NCBI RefSeq assembly: GCF_014295035.1
Contig: NZ_CP060404.1
Location: forward strand, 7,790,501-7,854,500
Source of the DNA: Streptomyces buecherae
GTDB taxonomy: Bacteria; Actinomycetota; Actinomycetes; Streptomycetales; Streptomycetaceae
Direction of reading: 5' to 3'
Length of the DNA: 64,000 bases
Below, in pieces: positions 62,501 to 64,000 of this stretch. The translations under genes and the position numbers were made by a program. How positions within the stretch are numbered: position 1 is the first letter of the stretch; every line of letters begins with the position of its first letter. Below the pieces are notes generated by a model. The model did no database searches, was not told the origin of the DNA, and worked only from the letters and a program-made list of their open reading frames with translations.

Positions 62501-64000
62501 GCGCTGGCGTTGGAAGGGGTAGGTGGGGAGGTTCGGGTGGTGGTGGGTTGGGTGGGGGAGAAGGGTGGTCCAGTTGATGGGTGTGTTGTGGGTGTGGAGG
62601 TGGGCGGCGTGGGTGAGGAGTTGGGTCCAGGTGCCGTGGTCGCGGCGGAGGGTTGCGGTGATGGTGGCGGGGCGGTTGGTGTGGTCGGTGATGTCGTGGA
62701 GTGGTGCGGTGAGGATGGGGTGGGGGCTGATCTCGATGAAGGTGGTGTGTCCGTTGTCTAGGGCGGTGGTGGTGGCATCGGTGAGGAGTACGGGTTGGCG
62801 GAGGTTGGTGTACCAGTAGTCGGCCGTGAGGTGGGTGGTGTCGAGGGCTTCGCCTGTGGTGGTGGAGTAGAAGGGGATGTGGCTCGTGGTGGGCTTCAGG
62901 TCTGTTAGCTGGTTGAGTAGTTGCTCGCGTACGGCTTCCACGGAGGGGCTGTGGGAGGCGTAGTCGACGTTGATGCGTCGGGCGTGGATGTTGTGTTGTT
63001 CGCAGTGTTGGAGTAGGTCTTCGATGGCGTTGGTGTTGCCGGCGATGACGGTGGTGTGGGGTCCGTTGTGGGCGGCGATGTGGAGGTGGGTGCCCCAGGC
63101 TCCGGGGAGTTGTTGGGTTGCTTCGGGTGTGAGGGTGAGGGAGGCCATGGTGCCGTGGCCGGTGAGGGTGGTGTGGATGGCTTGGCTGCGAAGAGCGGTG
63201 ACGCGGGCGCCGTCTTCGAGCGTCAGGGCGCCTGCGATGACGGCCGCGGGGATCTCGCCTTGGGAGTGGCCGATGACGGCGGTGGGTTGGACGCCAAGCG
63301 ACTGCCAGACGCGGGCCAGCGAGACCATGACAGCGAACAACGCGGGTTGGACCACATCCACGCGTTCGATGGGCTGCCCGTTGGTGAGCACTTCGGTCAA
63401 CGACCAGTCGACGTAAGGCGCCAGGGCGTTCTCGCAGTCGGCTATGGACTGTCGGAAGACCTCGGAGGTGCGCAGGAGGTCGGTGGCCATGCCGGTCCAC
63501 TGCGATCCCTGACCGGGGAAGACGAAGACGGGCTTGGTGTGGTTGGTGTTGCCCGTTACCACGTTGGGGTGTTCGTCACCGTTGGCGAGGGTGTGGAGTG
63601 CCTCTCGTAGGTGGTCGCGGTCATGGGTGAGGAGGACGGCGCGGTGTTCGAGGGTGGCTCGGCCGGTGAGGAGGGTGTGGGCGATGGCGTACGGGTCGGT
63701 CTCCGGGTGGTCTTCGACGTACGTGGCGAGTTGCGTGGCCTGGGCGCGGAGGGCTTGGGGAGTGCGGGCGGAGAGGACGATCGGTACGACGCCCGTCTCC
63801 ACCGGCGCACCCGCGTTCTCCGGAACAGGTTCGCTTTCCGGGGCCTCCTCCAGGACGACGTGGGCGTTGGTGCCGCTGATGCCGAACGAGGAGACCGCGG
63901 CCCGGCGTGGCCGGCCCGTCTCGGGCCACTGCTGCTGCTCGGTGAGCAGGCGTACGGCGCCGGACTCCCAGTCGACGTGGGGCGTGGGCTCATCCACGTG
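59582..64000 (-). CDS. pieA1: Type I PKS module 1, 3'-terminal part (PieA1-like)
   Basis: The gene runs off the right edge; 1,472 residues are present up to the TAA at 59582-59584. They start in the last part of a KS (HVDEPTPHVDW, then SSFGISGTNAHV). AT follows with GQGSQ (about 63,510), GHSQGE (about 63,260), and YASH (about 62,950), methylmalonyl. DH has HALWNTPLLP (about 62,340) and HPALLD (about 61,850). KR has GGTGLLG (about 60,970) with LDD in its loop (B-type), and ACP has GVDSL (about 59,985). The C-terminal LDAMDLDDLVRVAL helix is a docking element for PieA2, 30 bp downstream. The module would make the terminal methyl-branched alkene. The KS start, loading module, and promoter lie outside the window. 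Confidence 0.92.
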   Translation of the reverse strand, partial: HVDEPTPHVDWESGAVRLLTEQQQWPETGRPRRAAVSSFGISGTNAHVVLEEAPESEPVPENAGAPVETGVVPIVLSARTPQALRAQATQLATYVEDHPETDPYAIAHTLLTGRATLEHRAVLLTHDRDHLREALHTLANGDEHPNVVTGNTNHTKPVFVFPGQGSQWTGMATDLLRTSEVFRQSIADCENALAPYVDWSLTEVLTNGQPIERVDVVQPALFAVMVSLARVWQSLGVQPTAVIGHSQGEIPAAVIAGALTLEDGARVTALRSQAIHTTLTGHGTMASLTLTPEATQQLPGAWGTHLHIAAHNGPHTTVIAGNTNAIEDLLQHCEQHNIHARRINVDYASHSPSVEAVREQLLNQLTDLKPTTSHIPFYSTTTGEALDTTHLTADYWYTNLRQPVLLTDATTTALDNGHTTFIEISPHPILTAPLHDITDHTNRPATITATLRRDHGTWTQLLTHAAHLHTHNTPINWTTLLPHPTHHHPNLPTYPFQRQRYWLPASSPSHRRGNDSTGHPFLLTRTTLATSQETLYTGHISTHTHPWLTDHALWNTPLLPGTALLELALHTAHHTGLHHIEELTLHTPLTLTHHQPHHLQIHIGTPNTTGQHPLTIHTRPEGADDGAWVQHAVGVVSAKGRAPQDGAWPGQGVALAEAEGAYGRLAEVGFDYGPAFQGLRRQGRAGDDVVAEVELPEAQRADADRFDLHPALLDAALHATLLEGADRVRLPFSFSGVTLHATGATDLRVRLTPTGPDTVSVLATDAGGQQVVSIDALTLREVSAERFRATASGLNNPLYQVEWVPAETTELAEPAPMDGARRPVLVGAAALLPDLADAAPACAASDLGALIATVTAGGPVPDTVLVPCLFGAGGLDSDDVAEAAHVAARDVGELVRAWLAEERLADSRLVFLTRAAVAVRDEDDVTDLARAPLWGLIRAAGSEHPGRLALADLDDDPDSYRVLLRALATGAVDEPQLAARAGRLYAPRLARVAPSAGEGVSPFDGSGTVLVTGGTGLLGGMLARHLVAEYGVRSLLLLSRRGLAAEGAEGLRAELVERGARVAVVACDAADRSALAAALEAVPAEYPLTGVVHTAGVLDDGVIASLSPERLAAVLRPKVDAAWNLHELTRPYDLRAFVLYSSAAGTLGQAGQASYAAGNAFLDALAWHRRATGLPGLALAWGLWAEAGGMTGHLGEADLRRLRRTGLAPMPSEQGLALFDMAVRADADARAATGPTVAGGSGAGRAALVPAVLDFAALRSQPEVPALLRRLVRAASPAPLRAAAGRSQEATVERRFAELAPDERRQALVDLVRRQVATVLGHPTVESIDPERGFLDLGVDSLTALDLRNRLGAEVGRRLPATLIFNHPTPNAMGRYLAAELFPGDDAAESGADGPAPATADGQPDEAEFRRALAAIPLARFQEAGLVRTLLGLAEAGGEHGGHAAEPVAEQQGAALDAMDLDDLVRVALGDN
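62145..62443 (-). repeat. DH repeat of about 300 bp, copy in pieA1
   Basis: Partner of 51720-52018 in pieA2 module 3. Both copies share the Asn substitution in the DH histidine motif, so the substitution spread with the repeat. Confidence 0.8.
62513..63542 (-). repeat. Methylmalonyl AT repeat, copy in pieA1
   Basis: One of five similar blocks of about 1.03 kb. It combines a pieA6-like segment (VREQLLNQLTDLKP) with a pieA4-like segment (TTSHIPFYSTTTGEAL), a clear mosaic. It has its own variant of the post-AT linker. Confidence 0.75.

Overview
The window is very GC-rich, uses GTG starts and GTGA/ATGA stop-start overlaps freely, and carries SARP/AfsR-type regulation, a DmdR/IdeR-type iron box and a modular type I polyketide synthase (PKS). 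All of this points to a Streptomyces or a very close actinomycete.

Left part (1-17,996, accessory and regulatory genes). After the tail of an epimerase gene and a small methyltransferase gene lies a broken methyltransferase gene. It ends at a strange stretch (about 1,705-2,300) that has almost no G on the + strand and a 24-base poly-C run; this is probably an assembly or base-calling problem but should be checked. An iron box then precedes an iron-siderophore uptake operon: siderophore-interacting reductase, binding lipoprotein, two permeases and an ATPase. A DHA2-type exporter follows. Next come a large AfsR-like regulator with two TTA codons and a serine hydrolase with SARP-like direct repeats upstream. 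A signalling locus comes last: a CHASE3 histidine kinase, a receiver-SpoIIE phosphatase, and a divergent HTH-receiver protein.

Right part (18,023-64,000, all on the minus strand). This is a modular PKS cluster that I identify as a piericidin A cluster. Transcription runs from the right edge leftwards: pieA1 (partial), pieA2, A3, A4, A5, A6, then pieB1, pieC, pieD, pieB2 and pieE. The modules seen are: 1 KS-AT(mM)-DH-KR-ACP; 2 KS-AT(mM)-KR-ACP; 3 KS-AT(mM)-DH-KR-ACP; 4 KS-degenerate AT-DH-KR-ACP; 5 KS-AT(mM)-DH-ER-KR-ACP; 6 KS-AT(M)-DH-KR-ACP; 7 KS-AT(mM)-ACP; 8 KS-AT(M)-ACP-TE. Here mM means methylmalonyl and M means malonyl. Every reduction state and methyl branch agrees with the piericidin side chain and pyridine ring. 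The released diketo acid would be amidated by PieD, closed to a pyridone with PieC, hydroxylated by PieE and methylated by PieB1 and PieB2. The loading module and any pathway regulator lie beyond base 64,000.

Most notable points: the module 4 AT in PieA3 has lost its catalytic motifs, so malonyl must reach it in trans; five methylmalonyl AT regions are about 1.03-kb mosaic repeats; two docking-domain classes alternate along the line; and the AfsR-like gene sits beside an 11-bp-periodic direct-repeat operator. No tRNA, rRNA, CRISPR array, transposase or integrase was seen.
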